From assembly GCF_023630175.1 (NCBI RefSeq), contig NZ_JALLIN010000018.1:1-64000 (forward strand): a stretch of DNA of 64,000 nt. Direction: 5' to 3'. This DNA is from Streptomyces cellostaticus. Its GTDB lineage: Bacteria; Actinomycetota; Actinomycetes; Streptomycetales; Streptomycetaceae. A model generated the notes under the pieces. The model had not been told where the DNA came from, did no database searches, and saw only the letters and a program-made list of their open reading frames with translations. How positions within the stretch are numbered: position 1 is the first letter of the stretch; every line of letters begins with the position of its first letter. Positions 8,964 through 18,198 of the stretch are shown piece by piece. The translations under genes and the position numbers were made by a program.

Positions 8964-9566
8964 ATGGCCGGATTCCGAAGTCTGGCGAGACAGGTGCGAG
9001 ATCCGCGGTGTGATCTGGCGCTGCGGCGCTACTCGCTGCGCAAGTGCCTGGAGCGGTTCGCTCCTTACGGACACCGGGCGACCTGGGACCACCTGTGCTC
9101 CCGGGCCGGTTTCGGTCCGGAGGACCGGTCCCCCGACCCGGTGCGGCTCGTGGCCGCACTGGAGGAGTTGGAGGAGGCGCGGGCGGTCTGGCTCGGCTAC
9201 GAGGCCGAGTTCGCCGAGCGCCGCAAGAAGGAGAAGCACGACGGGCTGCGCCGGCCGGGGACGGTGGACGACTGGCACCGGATGACCTGGGGCGGGTTCG
9301 GCGTCGCCTGGTGCGACGACCCCCGGATCCATCCCGGCGAGCCGCTGGCGGAGGTGCTGCGCCGGCTCATCACGGCCCTGAACCGGGAGCCGGGCGGGTG
9401 CTGTCCGGTCTGCGACGGCGAGCGGCTGGCCTGGCGGTACGGCCTCGACCACGATCCGTCGTCCGGCCCGGTCTGCACGGACTGCGGCATCCTCGTGCCC
9501 CGGCCCGTACTCACCCCGCGGGCGCTGGCCTGCTCCAGAAGCGAACGGCTGCTGATGTCGGCCTGA
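8964..9566 (+). CDS. Hypothetical protein with two CxxC pairs
   Basis: 200 residues; not recognised beyond being a Streptomyces-type hypothetical. The ATG at 8964 is 8 nt after GGAGGT (8950-8955), better spaced than the ATG at 8958. The C-terminal part contains CCPVCDGERLAWRYG and VCTDCGILVPRP, two CxxC pairs likely to bind one zinc ion. The middle is helical and charged (RRKKEKHDG). It ends in a strong bidirectional hairpin facing soxR. No enzyme motif or membrane segment is visible. Confidence 0.7.
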   Translation: MAGFRSLARQVRDPRCDLALRRYSLRKCLERFAPYGHRATWDHLCSRAGFGPEDRSPDPVRLVAALEELEEARAVWLGYEAEFAERRKKEKHDGLRRPGTVDDWHRMTWGGFGVAWCDDPRIHPGEPLAEVLRRLITALNREPGGCCPVCDGERLAWRYGLDHDPSSGPVCTDCGILVPRPVLTPRALACSRSERLLMSA

Positions 9567-9593
9567 TCCACGGCCCGGCCCGACCGGCGGTGA

Positions 9594-9634
9594 CGCGTCA
9601 GGGGTGCGCCGGGGGAACCCGCACCCCTGACGCG
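9594..9634. terminator. Bidirectional terminator hairpin
   Basis: Perfect 15-bp arms (9594-9608 and 9620-9634, CGCGTCAGGGGTGCG and its complement) with an 11-nt loop lie between the convergent zinc-ribbon gene and soxR, 24 bp from the latter's stop codon. Confidence 0.8.
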
Positions 9635-9657
9635 CCCGGCCGGGCCCGGCCGCGCCG

Positions 9658-10116
9658 CTACGGCCCTTCCGTCAGCAGGCGGGAGCCGGTGAGGCGGCTG
9701 CCCGAGATGTCGTCCGGATTGGACAGGACGCAGTTGTCCAGGGACAGGCAGCCGCAGCCGATGCAGTCGGTGAGGTGATCCCTGAGCCGATTCAACCGGC
9801 GGATGCGCTCGTCGAGTTCGGAGCGCCACGCCTGCGAGAGGCGGGCCCAGTCCGAGCGGGTCGGGGTCCGCTCCTCGGGGAGCCGGGCCAGGGCCTCGCG
9901 GATCGTCGCCAGCGGGATGCCCACCCGCTGGGCCGCACGGACGAAGGCGACCCGGCGCAGGGTGTCACGGGTGTAGCGGCGCTGGTTGCCGGCGGTGCGG
10001 CGGCTGGCGATCAGCCCCTTGGACTCGTAGAAGTGCAGGGCGGAGACGGCGGCACCGCTGCGCGCGGACAACTGGCCGACGGTCAGCTCGTGGACCGTCT
10101 CGGGGATCTGGGGCAC
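9658..10116 (-). CDS. soxR: Redox-sensing MerR-family activator SoxR
   Basis: 152 residues. The N-terminal winged helix (GQLSARSGAAVSALHFYESK) is MerR-type, followed by a dimerisation helix and the [2Fe-2S] cysteine cluster CIGCGCLSLDNC (C-x2-C-x-C-x5-C), diagnostic of SoxR. In Streptomyces SoxR responds to redox-active compounds such as endogenous actinorhodin-like quinones and activates oxidoreductase and efflux genes rather than soxS. The GTG at 10116 is chosen because a TAGGCT box ends 7 nt before it, giving a leaderless transcript, and because VPQIPE is the usual N-terminus. No SoxR box was found elsewhere in the window, so its targets lie outside. Confidence 0.95.
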   Translation of the reverse strand: MPQIPETVHELTVGQLSARSGAAVSALHFYESKGLIASRRTAGNQRRYTRDTLRRVAFVRAAQRVGIPLATIREALARLPEERTPTRSDWARLSQAWRSELDERIRRLNRLRDHLTDCIGCGCLSLDNCVLSNPDDISGSRLTGSRLLTEGP

Positions 10117-10123
10117 CCGGCAG

Positions 10124-10129
10124 AGCCTA
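10124..10129 (-). promoter_or_regulatory. -10 box of soxR (leaderless)
   Basis: TAGGCT on the minus strand, 7 nt before the GTG at 10116, so transcription should begin at or next to the start codon. Confidence 0.55.
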
Positions 10130-10153
10130 CCGACCCGGCCGGCCCGCCATCCG

Positions 10154-10196
10154 TTGACATCGCCCTCGCACCCGACCATGCTAAGCAGTTGCTTAG
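10154..10196 (+). promoter_or_regulatory. maoC promoter with TetR-type operator
   Basis: TTGACA (10154-10159) and CATGCT (10177-10182) are 17 bp apart. The palindrome CTAAGCA-GT-TGCTTAG (10181-10196) covers the end of the -10 box and the predicted transcription start. The same TAAGC-N4-GCT-N-A pattern lies before the TetR gene at 11367-11380, so the TetR probably represses both. Confidence 0.65.
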
Positions 10197-10220
10197 GAAC
10201 GCGAGCGAGAGGCCGGGAAC

Positions 10221-10682
10221 ATGGCAGAACCGAGGACCTTCACCTCCCCCGACGAGCTGAAGGGCGCCGTGGGCGAACAGCTCGGCCACACGGACTGGCT
10301 GGAGATCGACCAGAAGCGGATCGACCTGTTCGCGGAGGCGACCGGGGACCACCAGTGGATCCACGTGGACCCGGAGAGGGCCGCCACGGGACCGTTCGGC
10401 ACCACCATCGCGCACGGCTATCTCACCCTGTCCCTGCTGCCGCTCTTCGGCCCGCAGCTTCTGCGGGTCGAGGGCGTGCGGATGGGCGTCAACTACGGCA
10501 CGAACAAGGTCCGGTTCCCCTCCCCCGTCCCGGTGGGCTCGCGGCTGCGCGCCACCGCGGCCATCACCGGCGTCGAGGACGTCAAGGACGGCATCCAGGT
10601 GACCCTCGCCTTCACCGTGGAGCGGGAGGGCGGGCAGAAGCCCGTGTGCGTCGCGGAGTCGGTGTCCCGGTACTACCTCTGA
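10221..10682 (+). CDS. MaoC-family (R)-specific enoyl-CoA hydratase
   Basis: 153 residues forming one hot-dog domain. The hydratase-2 motif is clear: FAEATGDHQWIHVDPERA, then GPFGTTIAHGYLTLSL, supplying the catalytic Asp and His that hydrate trans-2-enoyl-CoA to the (R)-3-hydroxyacyl-CoA. Such enzymes act in beta-oxidation side branches or feed polyester and secondary-metabolite pathways. The start codon follows GAGAGGCCGGGAAC weakly, downstream of an operator-covered promoter. The gene converges with and overlaps the TetR gene by 10 bp. Control by that TetR is inferred from the shared palindrome. Confidence 0.92.
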   Translation: MAEPRTFTSPDELKGAVGEQLGHTDWLEIDQKRIDLFAEATGDHQWIHVDPERAATGPFGTTIAHGYLTLSLLPLFGPQLLRVEGVRMGVNYGTNKVRFPSPVPVGSRLRATAAITGVEDVKDGIQVTLAFTVEREGGQKPVCVAESVSRYYL

Positions 10683-11317
10683 GCCGGGGCGGCCGGCTCG
10701 GCGCCCACCATGCGCAGCACGAGGCCGGCGTAGAGCGTGCCGACCTCCTCGGGCGTGCGGGGCCCGTCCACGTTGAACCAGCGGGCCACGTCGATGCAGA
10801 GGGACAGCACCGCCAGGGTGGTGCCCTGCACGTCCGGCACCCGGAACTCGCCCGCGGCGACACCGTCGTCGATGATGCCGCGCACCTCGGCGTCGACCTG
10901 GCGGCGCAGCGCGACGATCTCGGCGCGGGCCGCGGGACCGAGGGCGTCGAGTTCGTACTGCACGACCCGCGCGGTGGTGCGCCGCCCGGCGTGCCAGCGG
11001 ACGAAGGAGCTGACGGCGTCGGAGAGCCGCTCGGTGGCGGTGCCCTCGCGCCGGGCCGCCGTGCGCAGGATGTCCAGGGCCTTGTCGTGGCCCAGCCTGC
11101 TGATCCGGTGGAGCAGCTCCTCCTTGGTCTTGTAGTGGATGTAGAGCGCGGCCGGGCTCATACCGGCGCGGCCCGCGATGTCGCGGGTCGTCGTCGCGTG
11201 GTAGCCGCGCTCGGCGAAGGCCTCCACGGCCGCGACCAGCAGCCGCCGCGCCGCGTCAGGGGTGACCTGTTCCCACGGCTCGACCTCGCCGCCGGTCGTC
11301 TCCTCCGCCGTACTCAT
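10673..11317 (-). CDS. TetR family regulator, putative repressor of maoC
   Basis: 214 residues. The DNA-binding head reads AFAERGYHATTTRDIAGRAG and SPAALYIHYKTKEELLHRIS, followed by a helical ligand domain of the KstR2/FadR-like kind. ATG at 11317 with GAGAGGGG upstream. A palindrome at 11367-11380 covers its -35 region, consistent with autorepression, and a matching site lies at the maoC promoter 1.2 kb away. Ligand is probably an acyl-CoA, by analogy with family members next to beta-oxidation genes; this is inferred. Confidence 0.9.
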   Translation of the reverse strand: MSTAEETTGGEVEPWEQVTPDAARRLLVAAVEAFAERGYHATTTRDIAGRAGMSPAALYIHYKTKEELLHRISRLGHDKALDILRTAARREGTATERLSDAVSSFVRWHAGRRTTARVVQYELDALGPAARAEIVALRRQVDAEVRGIIDDGVAAGEFRVPDVQGTTLAVLSLCIDVARWFNVDGPRTPEEVGTLYAGLVLRMVGAEPAAPAQR

Positions 11318-11350
11318 CGCTCGCTCGCCCCTCTCGGTGACAGGAGCACC

Positions 11351-11380
11351 ACCATACCGCCGAAGGTGAGCGCTCGCTTA
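11351..11380 (-). promoter_or_regulatory. TetR promoter and operator
   Basis: On the minus strand TAAGCGAGCGCTCA (11367-11380) is a palindrome with one mismatch, and TATGGT (11351-11356) is a -10 box about 18 bp beyond the -35 position it covers. The half-sites match those at 10182-10195. Confidence 0.6.
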
Positions 11381-11420
11381 GAGCGGCCGTTCGGTGAGGT
11401 GCGCGGGCCACCGGCGCCGC

Positions 11421-11708
11421 TCAGAGCTTCTCGAAGGGATCGTGCTCGGCGAGCAGCTTCTCCAGCCGGGCCTGGTCGACGCGGCTGACGATCCGCCCGG
11501 CTTCCTGCCGGTCCCGGATCACCTTGGCGAGGGTGAAGGCCGAGGTGACGAGGTAGAGGACGGCGATGGCCAGGAACGACCGCACCCAGGCGTCGGCGTC
11601 GAGCCGGAGGATGCCGACGGCGGTGGCCGCCATGGCGACCGCGAAGGAGGCGACGGCCTGACCGTAGAAGGCGGCCGTGTTCTGCTGCTTGACCGGTGTG
11701 TCACTCAT
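11421..11708 (-). CDS. YiaA/YiaB family inner-membrane protein
   Basis: 95 residues from ATG 11708. Two hydrophobic segments (GQAVASFAVAMAATAVGIL and SFLAIAVLYLVTSAFTLAKV) are separated by a short polar loop containing W, and followed by a charged cytoplasmic tail; this is the two-helix YiaAB domain. Function of the family is unknown. It stands alone, 83 bp from the acyl-CoA dehydrogenase stop. A longer start at 11741 adds only an Ala/Arg-rich stretch and was not chosen. Confidence 0.85.
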   Translation of the reverse strand: MSDTPVKQQNTAAFYGQAVASFAVAMAATAVGILRLDADAWVRSFLAIAVLYLVTSAFTLAKVIRDRQEAGRIVSRVDQARLEKLLAEHDPFEKL

Positions 11709-11791
11709 GGGACGAGCATCGGCGGACGCGGCCCGCGCCACATCCGCCGGGATACTCAGAACGGCTACTCAGGAGGACCGGTACGAACGAC

Positions 11792-12943
11792 TCAGAAGGC
11801 GGAGACCCCGGTGAGCTCCCGCCCGATGAGCAGCTTCTGGATCTGGCTGGTGCCCTCGTAGAGGGTCATCACGCGGGCGTCGCGCAGCAGCTTGCCGGCC
11901 GGGTACTCGTCGATGTAGCCGTAGCCGCCGAAGACCTGGAGGGCGTTGTTGGCGGCGCGGACGGCGGCCTCGGAGGCGAACAGCTTGGCCTTGGAGGACT
12001 CGACGGCGAACGGCCGGCCGCGGTCGATCAGGTCGGCGACCCGCCAGGTGAGCAGCCGGGCGGCGTCCACGTCGACGGCGATGTCGCTGATCAGTTCCTG
12101 CACGAGCTGGTGCCGGGCGATGGGCTTGCCGAACTGCTCGCGCTCGCCGGCGTACCGCACGGCCGCGTCCAGCGCGGCCTGGGCTATGCCGACGCATCCG
12201 GCGGCGACCGACATCCGCCCCTTGGCCAGCGCGGACATGGCGACGGAGAAGCCCTTGCCCTCCTCGCCCACCAGCGCCGAGGCGGGCACCCGCACATCGT
12301 CCAGGACCAGTTCGGCGGTGGCCTGACCGCGCAGGCCGAGCTTGCCGTGGACAGTGCGGCGGGTCAGGCCGGCGGTGTCCGTGGGCACCAGGAAGGCGGA
12401 GACGCCCCGGTGGCCCGGGGCGTCGGTGGAGCGGGCGAAGAGGAGCACGACGTCGGCCCAGGTGCCGTTGGTGATGAACATCTTGGTCCCGCTCAGGACG
12501 AAGCCGTCGCCGTCGCGCACCGCGCGGGTGGAGAGGTTGCCCGCGTCGGAGCCGGTGCCGGGCTCGGTGAGCCCGAAGCAGCCGACGTACGCGCCGGAGG
12601 TCAGCCCCGGCAGCCAGCGCCGCTTCTGCTCCTCGCTCCCCCAGGCGGCGACCGACTTGGCGACCAGCCCCAGGGACACCGACACGATCCCGCGCACCGA
12701 GGAGTCGCCGCGCCCCAGCTCCTCGGTGACCAGGCAGTACGCGAGATGGTCGCCGCCGGAGCCGCCGTGCTCCTCGTCGATGGTCAGGCCCAGGAAGCCG
12801 ACCTCGCCGAGCTTCTTCACGATGCCCCGGTCGACCTCCTCGGACCGGTCCCAGTCGACCACGTGCGGGGTGATCTCACGCTCGACGAAGTCCCGGGCGA
12901 GCTGCCGTACGGCGGTCTGCTCGTCGCTCAGCTCCAGGTTCAC
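11792..12943 (-). CDS. Acyl-CoA dehydrogenase
   Basis: 383 residues of the FAD-dependent acyl-CoA dehydrogenase family (alpha-beta oxidation of the acyl chain, electrons to ETF). CFGLTEPGTGSDAGNLST is the FAD/substrate-binding signature; YEGTSQIQKLLIGRELTG near the C-terminus holds the catalytic glutamate (YEGT). Two tandem GTG codons (12946, 12943) could start it; the second has the better distance from GGGGTGA. It diverges from a TetR gene, and a 19-bp palindrome in the gap probably controls both. Similar to short-chain or isovaleryl/2-methylacyl dehydrogenases by length, but chain specificity cannot be assigned. Confidence 0.93.
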   Translation of the reverse strand: MNLELSDEQTAVRQLARDFVEREITPHVVDWDRSEEVDRGIVKKLGEVGFLGLTIDEEHGGSGGDHLAYCLVTEELGRGDSSVRGIVSVSLGLVAKSVAAWGSEEQKRRWLPGLTSGAYVGCFGLTEPGTGSDAGNLSTRAVRDGDGFVLSGTKMFITNGTWADVVLLFARSTDAPGHRGVSAFLVPTDTAGLTRRTVHGKLGLRGQATAELVLDDVRVPASALVGEEGKGFSVAMSALAKGRMSVAAGCVGIAQAALDAAVRYAGEREQFGKPIARHQLVQELISDIAVDVDAARLLTWRVADLIDRGRPFAVESSKAKLFASEAAVRAANNALQVFGGYGYIDEYPAGKLLRDARVMTLYEGTSQIQKLLIGRELTGVSAF

Positions 12944-12989
12944 CACGCGATCACCCCACACGGATAAGGATCTTGAAAGACGTACATTT

Positions 12990-13027
12990 AAATTAGCACT
13001 GCTAGTTTCTCTTCCCGGCCCTACTAT
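12990..13027 (+). promoter_or_regulatory. Divergent operator and leaderless TetR promoter
   Basis: AAATTAGCACTGCTAGTTT (12990-13008) is palindromic in 8 of 9 pairs around a central base. TACTAT (13022-13027) is a consensus -10 box ending 7 nt before ATG 13035, so the TetR message is leaderless and the operator covers its -35 zone. The same 19-bp architecture recurs at 18099-18117. Confidence 0.75.
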
Positions 13028-13034
13028 GTGCGCC

Positions 13035-13676
13035 ATGGCCCGACCGCGCAAGCCCCTCCTCAGCACCGACCGGATCGTCGAGACGGCCCGGGAACTCGTG
13101 GACGCGGAGGGCCTGGCGGCCGTCTCCACCCGGCGGCTCGCCACCGAGCTGGGAGTGAGCGGCCCCTCGCTCTACAACCACTTCCGCACCAAGGACGAGA
13201 TCCTGGAGGCGGTCGCGGACTCGGTGAGCGGACAGGTCGACCTGACGATGTTCGAGGACGGCCGGGACTGGCGGACGGCACTGCGCGACTGGGCCGTCTC
13301 CTACCGGACCGCGCTGCGCGACCACCCCAACATCGTCCCGGTGCTGGCCCGCGGGCCCGGCCGCCGCCCCGCCGCCCTGCGGCTGGCCGACGCCGTGTAC
13401 GGCGCGATGGTCGACGCGGGCTGGCCGCCGGCACAGGCCACGTCCATCGGCGCGCTGATGCGGTACTTCATCATGGGCTCCGCGCTCGGCTCCTTCGCGG
13501 GCGGCTTCGTGGACGACGCCAGTGCCTACGACCCGTGCGACTACCCCCACCTCGGGCAGGCCCACCTGCTCGCCGAGCAGCAGGAGAAGATCGACGAGCG
13601 GGCCTTCGAGACCGGGCTGAGCGCACTGCTCGACGGGCTGGGGCAGCAGTACGAACAGGCGCGGCGGAGCGTGTGA
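13035..13676 (+). CDS. TetR family regulator with TetR_C-type ligand domain
   Basis: 213 residues. The head STDRIVETARELVDAEG and TELGVSGPSLYNHFRTKDEI is the TetR helix-turn-helix; the C-terminal domain (LRDHPNIVPVLARG, MRYFIMGSALGSFAGGF) resembles the tetracycline-repressor-type C-terminal fold. ATG 13035 is preferred over the in-frame ATG at 13026 because it lies 7 nt after a TACTAT -10 box. It is divergent from an acyl-CoA dehydrogenase, and matching operators in that gap and before the aldehyde/alcohol dehydrogenase operon suggest a small regulon of oxidation enzymes. Ligand unknown. Confidence 0.92.
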   Translation: MARPRKPLLSTDRIVETARELVDAEGLAAVSTRRLATELGVSGPSLYNHFRTKDEILEAVADSVSGQVDLTMFEDGRDWRTALRDWAVSYRTALRDHPNIVPVLARGPGRRPAALRLADAVYGAMVDAGWPPAQATSIGALMRYFIMGSALGSFAGGFVDDASAYDPCDYPHLGQAHLLAEQQEKIDERAFETGLSALLDGLGQQYEQARRSV

Positions 13677-13687
13677 GGGCGCGTGGA

Positions 13688-13724
13688 CGTTTCGGCCGGC
13701 GCCGAAACGCCGGTGCCGCATGCT
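13688..13724 (+). promoter_or_regulatory. ArsR operator and leaderless promoter
   Basis: Perfect 9-bp arms CGTTTCGGC (13688-13696) and GCCGAAACG (13701-13709) with a 4-bp spacer overlap the promoter; a CATGCT -10-like box (13719-13724) ends 6 nt before ATG 13731. This fits autorepression by the encoded ArsR protein. Confidence 0.65.
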
Positions 13725-13730
13725 GGACGC

Positions 13731-14441
13731 ATGGCCACCAAGGACTCCCGGGCCGCCGGGCTCGCCGCGCTCGCCTCGCTGGTCGCCGACGAGACGCGGG
13801 CCGCCTGTCTGCTGGCGCTGCTGGACGGACGGGCCTGGACCGCCGGGGAACTGGCCCGGCACGCCGGGGTGGCCCCGTCCACGCTCAGTGAGCACCTGGG
13901 CAGGCTGGTCGCCGGCGGGCTGCTCGCACAGGAACGGCAGGGGCGGCACCGGTACGTGCGGCTGGCCGACACGCGCACGGCCCAGCTCGTCGAGGACCTG
14001 GCCGCCCAGGTGACGCCCGCGGGGACCGCGCGCCCGCGCACGCTGCGGGAGTCCAGCGCGGGCTCGGCGATGGCCCGGGGCCGTACCTGCTACGACCATC
14101 TCGCCGGCCGGCTGGGCATCGCGATCACGGACGCGTTCACCGAGCGGGGGCTGCTGCGCCAGGACACCGGGTTCGCGCTGACGGACGCGGGACTGCGCTG
14201 GTACGGCGCGGCGGGCATCCCGCTCGACCGGTCGGCCCGGCGGCCCCTGGCCCGGGCGTGCCTGGACTGGACCGAGCGGCGGCCCCATCTCGCGGGTGCG
14301 GCGGGCGCGGCGCTGTGCCGCCACGCGCTGGACGCGGGCTGGTGCGTGCGGATCGGTTCCGAACGGGCGGTGCGGGTCACCGCGCCGGGTGAGCGGGCGC
14401 TGCACGAGCTGCTGGGCATCGGGCGGGAGGCGTTGTGCTGA
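13731..14441 (+). CDS. ArsR family winged-helix regulator
   Basis: 236 residues. The N-terminal winged helix is ArsR-type: LASLVADETRAACLLALLDG, ELARHAGVAPSTLSEHLGRL (recognition helix) and RQGRHRYVRL (wing). The roughly 130-residue C-terminal extension (CYDHLAGRLGIAITDAF) is larger than in metal-sensing ArsR proteins and lacks an obvious CVC metal site, so it may sense something else; Cys residues are scattered. The start at 13731 fits the leaderless -10 box; a GTG at 13683 lies upstream of the operator and was rejected. 178 bp follow before the EamA transporter, its possible target. Confidence 0.88.
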   Translation: MATKDSRAAGLAALASLVADETRAACLLALLDGRAWTAGELARHAGVAPSTLSEHLGRLVAGGLLAQERQGRHRYVRLADTRTAQLVEDLAAQVTPAGTARPRTLRESSAGSAMARGRTCYDHLAGRLGIAITDAFTERGLLRQDTGFALTDAGLRWYGAAGIPLDRSARRPLARACLDWTERRPHLAGAAGAALCRHALDAGWCVRIGSERAVRVTAPGERALHELLGIGREALC

Positions 14442-14606
14442 GCGCGGCCACGGGGGTGGAGGCCGCTGCGTGCCGGGCGCCGGGCGCGGGTCCGCCGCGG
14501 CCGGTCGCACCCGCCCGGCGGAGCCGCGCACCGGCGCGGCCCGCGCCCGCGCCGCCGCCCCAGGGCGCCGTCGCGTTTCCGCCAGCCGGTGTCCCGCCGT
14601 CCCGCC

Positions 14607-14612
14607 TAGCCT
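14607..14612 (+). promoter_or_regulatory. -10 box of EamA transporter gene (leaderless)
   Basis: TAGCCT, 7 nt before ATG 14620. The AGGAG between them is too close to the start codon to act as a normal ribosome site. Confidence 0.5.
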
Positions 14613-14619
14613 CAGGAGC

Positions 14620-15555
14620 ATGATGCCGAAGGCCCCGCGCCACCCCTTGCTGCCCGCCGCCGCTGCCGCCCTCACCGTCGTGCTCTGGGCCTCCGCCTTC
14701 GTGGCGATCCGCAGCGCGGGCGACGCCTACTCGCCGGGGGCGCTGGCGCTCGGCCGGCTGCTGGCCGGAGCGCTGACGCTGGGCGTCCTGTGCGTCGTCC
14801 GGCGCGAGGGGCTGCCGCCGAGGTCGGCCTGGCGCGGCACAGCCCTTTCCGGGGTGCTCTGGTTCGGGTTCTACATGGTCGCCCTGAACTGGGGCGAGCA
14901 GCGGGTGGACGCCGGTACCGCCGCCCTGGTCGTGAACGTGGGCCCGCTGCTGATAGCACTGCTCGGGGCCCGGCTGCTGGGTGACCCGATGCCGCCGCGG
15001 CTGCTGGCGGGGATGGCCGTGTCCTTCGCCGGCGCCGTGACCGTGGGGCTCTCGATGTCGTCCGGGGGCGGCGGGGCCTCACTGCTCGGGGTGGCGGCGT
15101 GTCTGCTCGCGGCGGGGGCGTACGCCGCCGGGGTCGTGTCGCAGAAGCCCGCCCTCGGGCAGGGCAGCGCCCTGCAGGTGACGACGTTCGGGTGTCTGGT
15201 CGGCGCGGTGGTCTGCCTGCCGTTCGCCGGGCGGCTGGTGAGCGAGGCGGCCCGGGCTCCGGCGTCGGCGACCCTCGACATGGTCTACCTGGGGGTCTTC
15301 CCGACCGCGCTGGCCTTCACGACGTGGGCGTACGCCCTCGCCCGCACCACCGCCAGCCGGATGGGCGCGACCACCTACGCCGTGCCGGCGCTGGTCGTGC
15401 TGATGTCGTGGCTGGTGCTCGGCGAGGTGCCGGGGGCGCTCACGCTGGTGGGCGGGGTGCTGTGCCTGGCGGGCGTGGCGGTGTCGCGGTCCCGCACGGC
15501 CGGACGGTCGCGCCGGGTCGCGGCCGGGGAGCCGCGACCCGAGCGGGTCGGCTGA
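14620..15555 (+). CDS. EamA (DMT superfamily) membrane transporter
   Basis: 311 residues with ten predicted hydrophobic segments arranged as two EamA repeats, e.g. AALTVVLWASAFVAIRSAG at the N-terminus and FTTWAYALARTTASRMGATT then ALVVLMSWLVLGEVPGALTL in the second repeat. Family members export amino acids, purines or other small metabolites through the cytoplasmic membrane. Start at 14620 fits the leaderless -10 box; ATG 14623 is the immediate alternative. The upstream in-frame extension is Ala/Arg/Pro-rich and not coding-like. It converges with the alcohol dehydrogenase gene with a 19-bp gap. Confidence 0.9.
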   Translation: MMPKAPRHPLLPAAAAALTVVLWASAFVAIRSAGDAYSPGALALGRLLAGALTLGVLCVVRREGLPPRSAWRGTALSGVLWFGFYMVALNWGEQRVDAGTAALVVNVGPLLIALLGARLLGDPMPPRLLAGMAVSFAGAVTVGLSMSSGGGGASLLGVAACLLAAGAYAAGVVSQKPALGQGSALQVTTFGCLVGAVVCLPFAGRLVSEAARAPASATLDMVYLGVFPTALAFTTWAYALARTTASRMGATTYAVPALVVLMSWLVLGEVPGALTLVGGVLCLAGVAVSRSRTAGRSRRVAAGEPRPERVG

Positions 15556-15574
15556 ACCCGCGGTCGCCGGGCCC

Positions 15575-16657
15575 TCAGAACACCACCAGCGAGCGGCCGC
15601 CCCTGCCCGCGAGCATGTTCTCGAAGGCCGCCGGGATGCCCTCGAGCGTGATCCGCTCGGTGACCAGCGCCGAGAGGTCCAGCCGGCCCTCGCGCACGTG
15701 CTCGGCGAGGACCGGGACGTCGCGGGCCGGGTCGGTGTTGCCGTAGACGCAGCCGGACAGCGTGCGGCCCCAGTGGAAGATCTCCAGGGCATTGAAGGTG
15801 ACCTCCTGGTCCTTGCCGCCGATGCCGACCACGGTCGTCCGGCCGCCCCGGCGGGTGGAGTCCCAGGCGGCGCGGATGCTGACCGCGCGGCCCACGCACT
15901 CCACGGCGACGTCGACGCCCTGCTTGCCGGTGAGGGCACGGATCTCGCGGGCCGTGGCGTCCGAGGCGAGGACGTAGTCGGTGGCTCCGGCCGCGCGGGC
16001 CAGTTCCTCCTTCCGCGGTGAGACGTCCACGGCGATGATCCGGGAGGCACCGGCGATACGGGCGGCCTGGAGCGCGGCGAGGCCGACACCGCCGGCGCCG
16101 AACACCGCGACCGTCTCGCCCTGCCGGACCCGCGCCGAGTGGTGGACGGCACCGTAACCGGTGAGGACGGCGCAACCGAGCAGGGCCGCGTCGGCGAGCG
16201 GGACGCCGTCGGGCAGGGGCAGCACGCAGGACGCCGCGACCACCGTCTCCTCCGCGAAGGCGGCGACGTTCAGGCCCGGGTGGAGCTCGGTGCCGTCGCT
16301 CGCGCGGGCGTGCACGCCGACCGCGCCGGCCAGCGCGTTGGCGCACAGCCAGACCTCGCCGAGCGCGCAGGCGTGGCAGGTGCCGCAGGACGGCGCCCAG
16401 TTGAGGACGACACGGGCGCCGGGCGCGACGTGGGTGACGCCCTCCCCCACGGACACCACGGTGCCGGCGCCCTCGTGGCCGAGGACCGCCGGGACCGGCA
16501 CCCGCATGGTGCCGTTGGACAGGGACAGGTCGGAATGGCAGACCCCGGCGGCGGCGAGGCGGACGCGGACCTGCCCGGGGCCCGGGTCGGGCAGCTCGAT
16601 GCCGGTGATCTCCAGGGGTGCGCCGATGGCGGGCAGGACGGCGGCTCGTACGGCCAT
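15575..16657 (-). CDS. Zinc-dependent alcohol dehydrogenase (MDR family)
   Basis: 360 residues. Catalytic zinc ligands appear in GVCHSDLSLS and GHEGAGTV; the structural zinc lobe is PSCGTCHACALGEVWLC (C-x2-C-x2-C-x7-C); the NAD loop is VFGAGGVGLAALQAA. This is the class III/Rv-type group that oxidises primary alcohols or mycothiol/formaldehyde adducts with NAD. The ATG at 16657 follows a GGAG site 14 bp after the aldehyde dehydrogenase stop, so the two form an operon that would take an alcohol to an acid. The operator at 18099-18117 probably controls it. Specific substrate unknown. Confidence 0.93.
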   Translation of the reverse strand: MAVRAAVLPAIGAPLEITGIELPDPGPGQVRVRLAAAGVCHSDLSLSNGTMRVPVPAVLGHEGAGTVVSVGEGVTHVAPGARVVLNWAPSCGTCHACALGEVWLCANALAGAVGVHARASDGTELHPGLNVAAFAEETVVAASCVLPLPDGVPLADAALLGCAVLTGYGAVHHSARVRQGETVAVFGAGGVGLAALQAARIAGASRIIAVDVSPRKEELARAAGATDYVLASDATAREIRALTGKQGVDVAVECVGRAVSIRAAWDSTRRGGRTTVVGIGGKDQEVTFNALEIFHWGRTLSGCVYGNTDPARDVPVLAEHVREGRLDLSALVTERITLEGIPAAFENMLAGRGGRSLVVF

Positions 16658-16671
16658 GGCTCGCTGACTCC

Positions 16672-18060
<1,389 letters not shown>

Positions 18061-18098
18061 GCTGCTTCCTCCCGGCGGGTCTCCGTCGTCCGGCACAC

Positions 18099-18117
18099 AA
18101 ACTAGCGGCGATAGTTT
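18099..18117. promoter_or_regulatory. Second copy of the 13035-TetR operator
   Basis: AAACTAGCGGCGATAGTTT has the same arms (AAAYTA and TAGTTT), the same 7-bp centre length and the same orientation as the palindrome at 12990-13008. It lies 39 bp before the aldehyde dehydrogenase start. Confidence 0.65.
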
Positions 18118-18136
18118 TCGCGCGCCAGACTCGTCC

Positions 18137-18161
18137 GGGCGCCGGCGGTTCCCCGGCGCCC
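18137..18161 (-). terminator. Terminator of the ABC ATPase gene
   Basis: Nine-bp perfect arms (GGGCGCCGG and its complement) with a 7-nt loop, 37 bp past the stop codon of the ATPase gene and upstream of the dehydrogenase operator. Confidence 0.6.
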
Positions 18162-18198
18162 TGGCCCACCGGGACGTCGTCGCCGGATCCGCGGCGGC

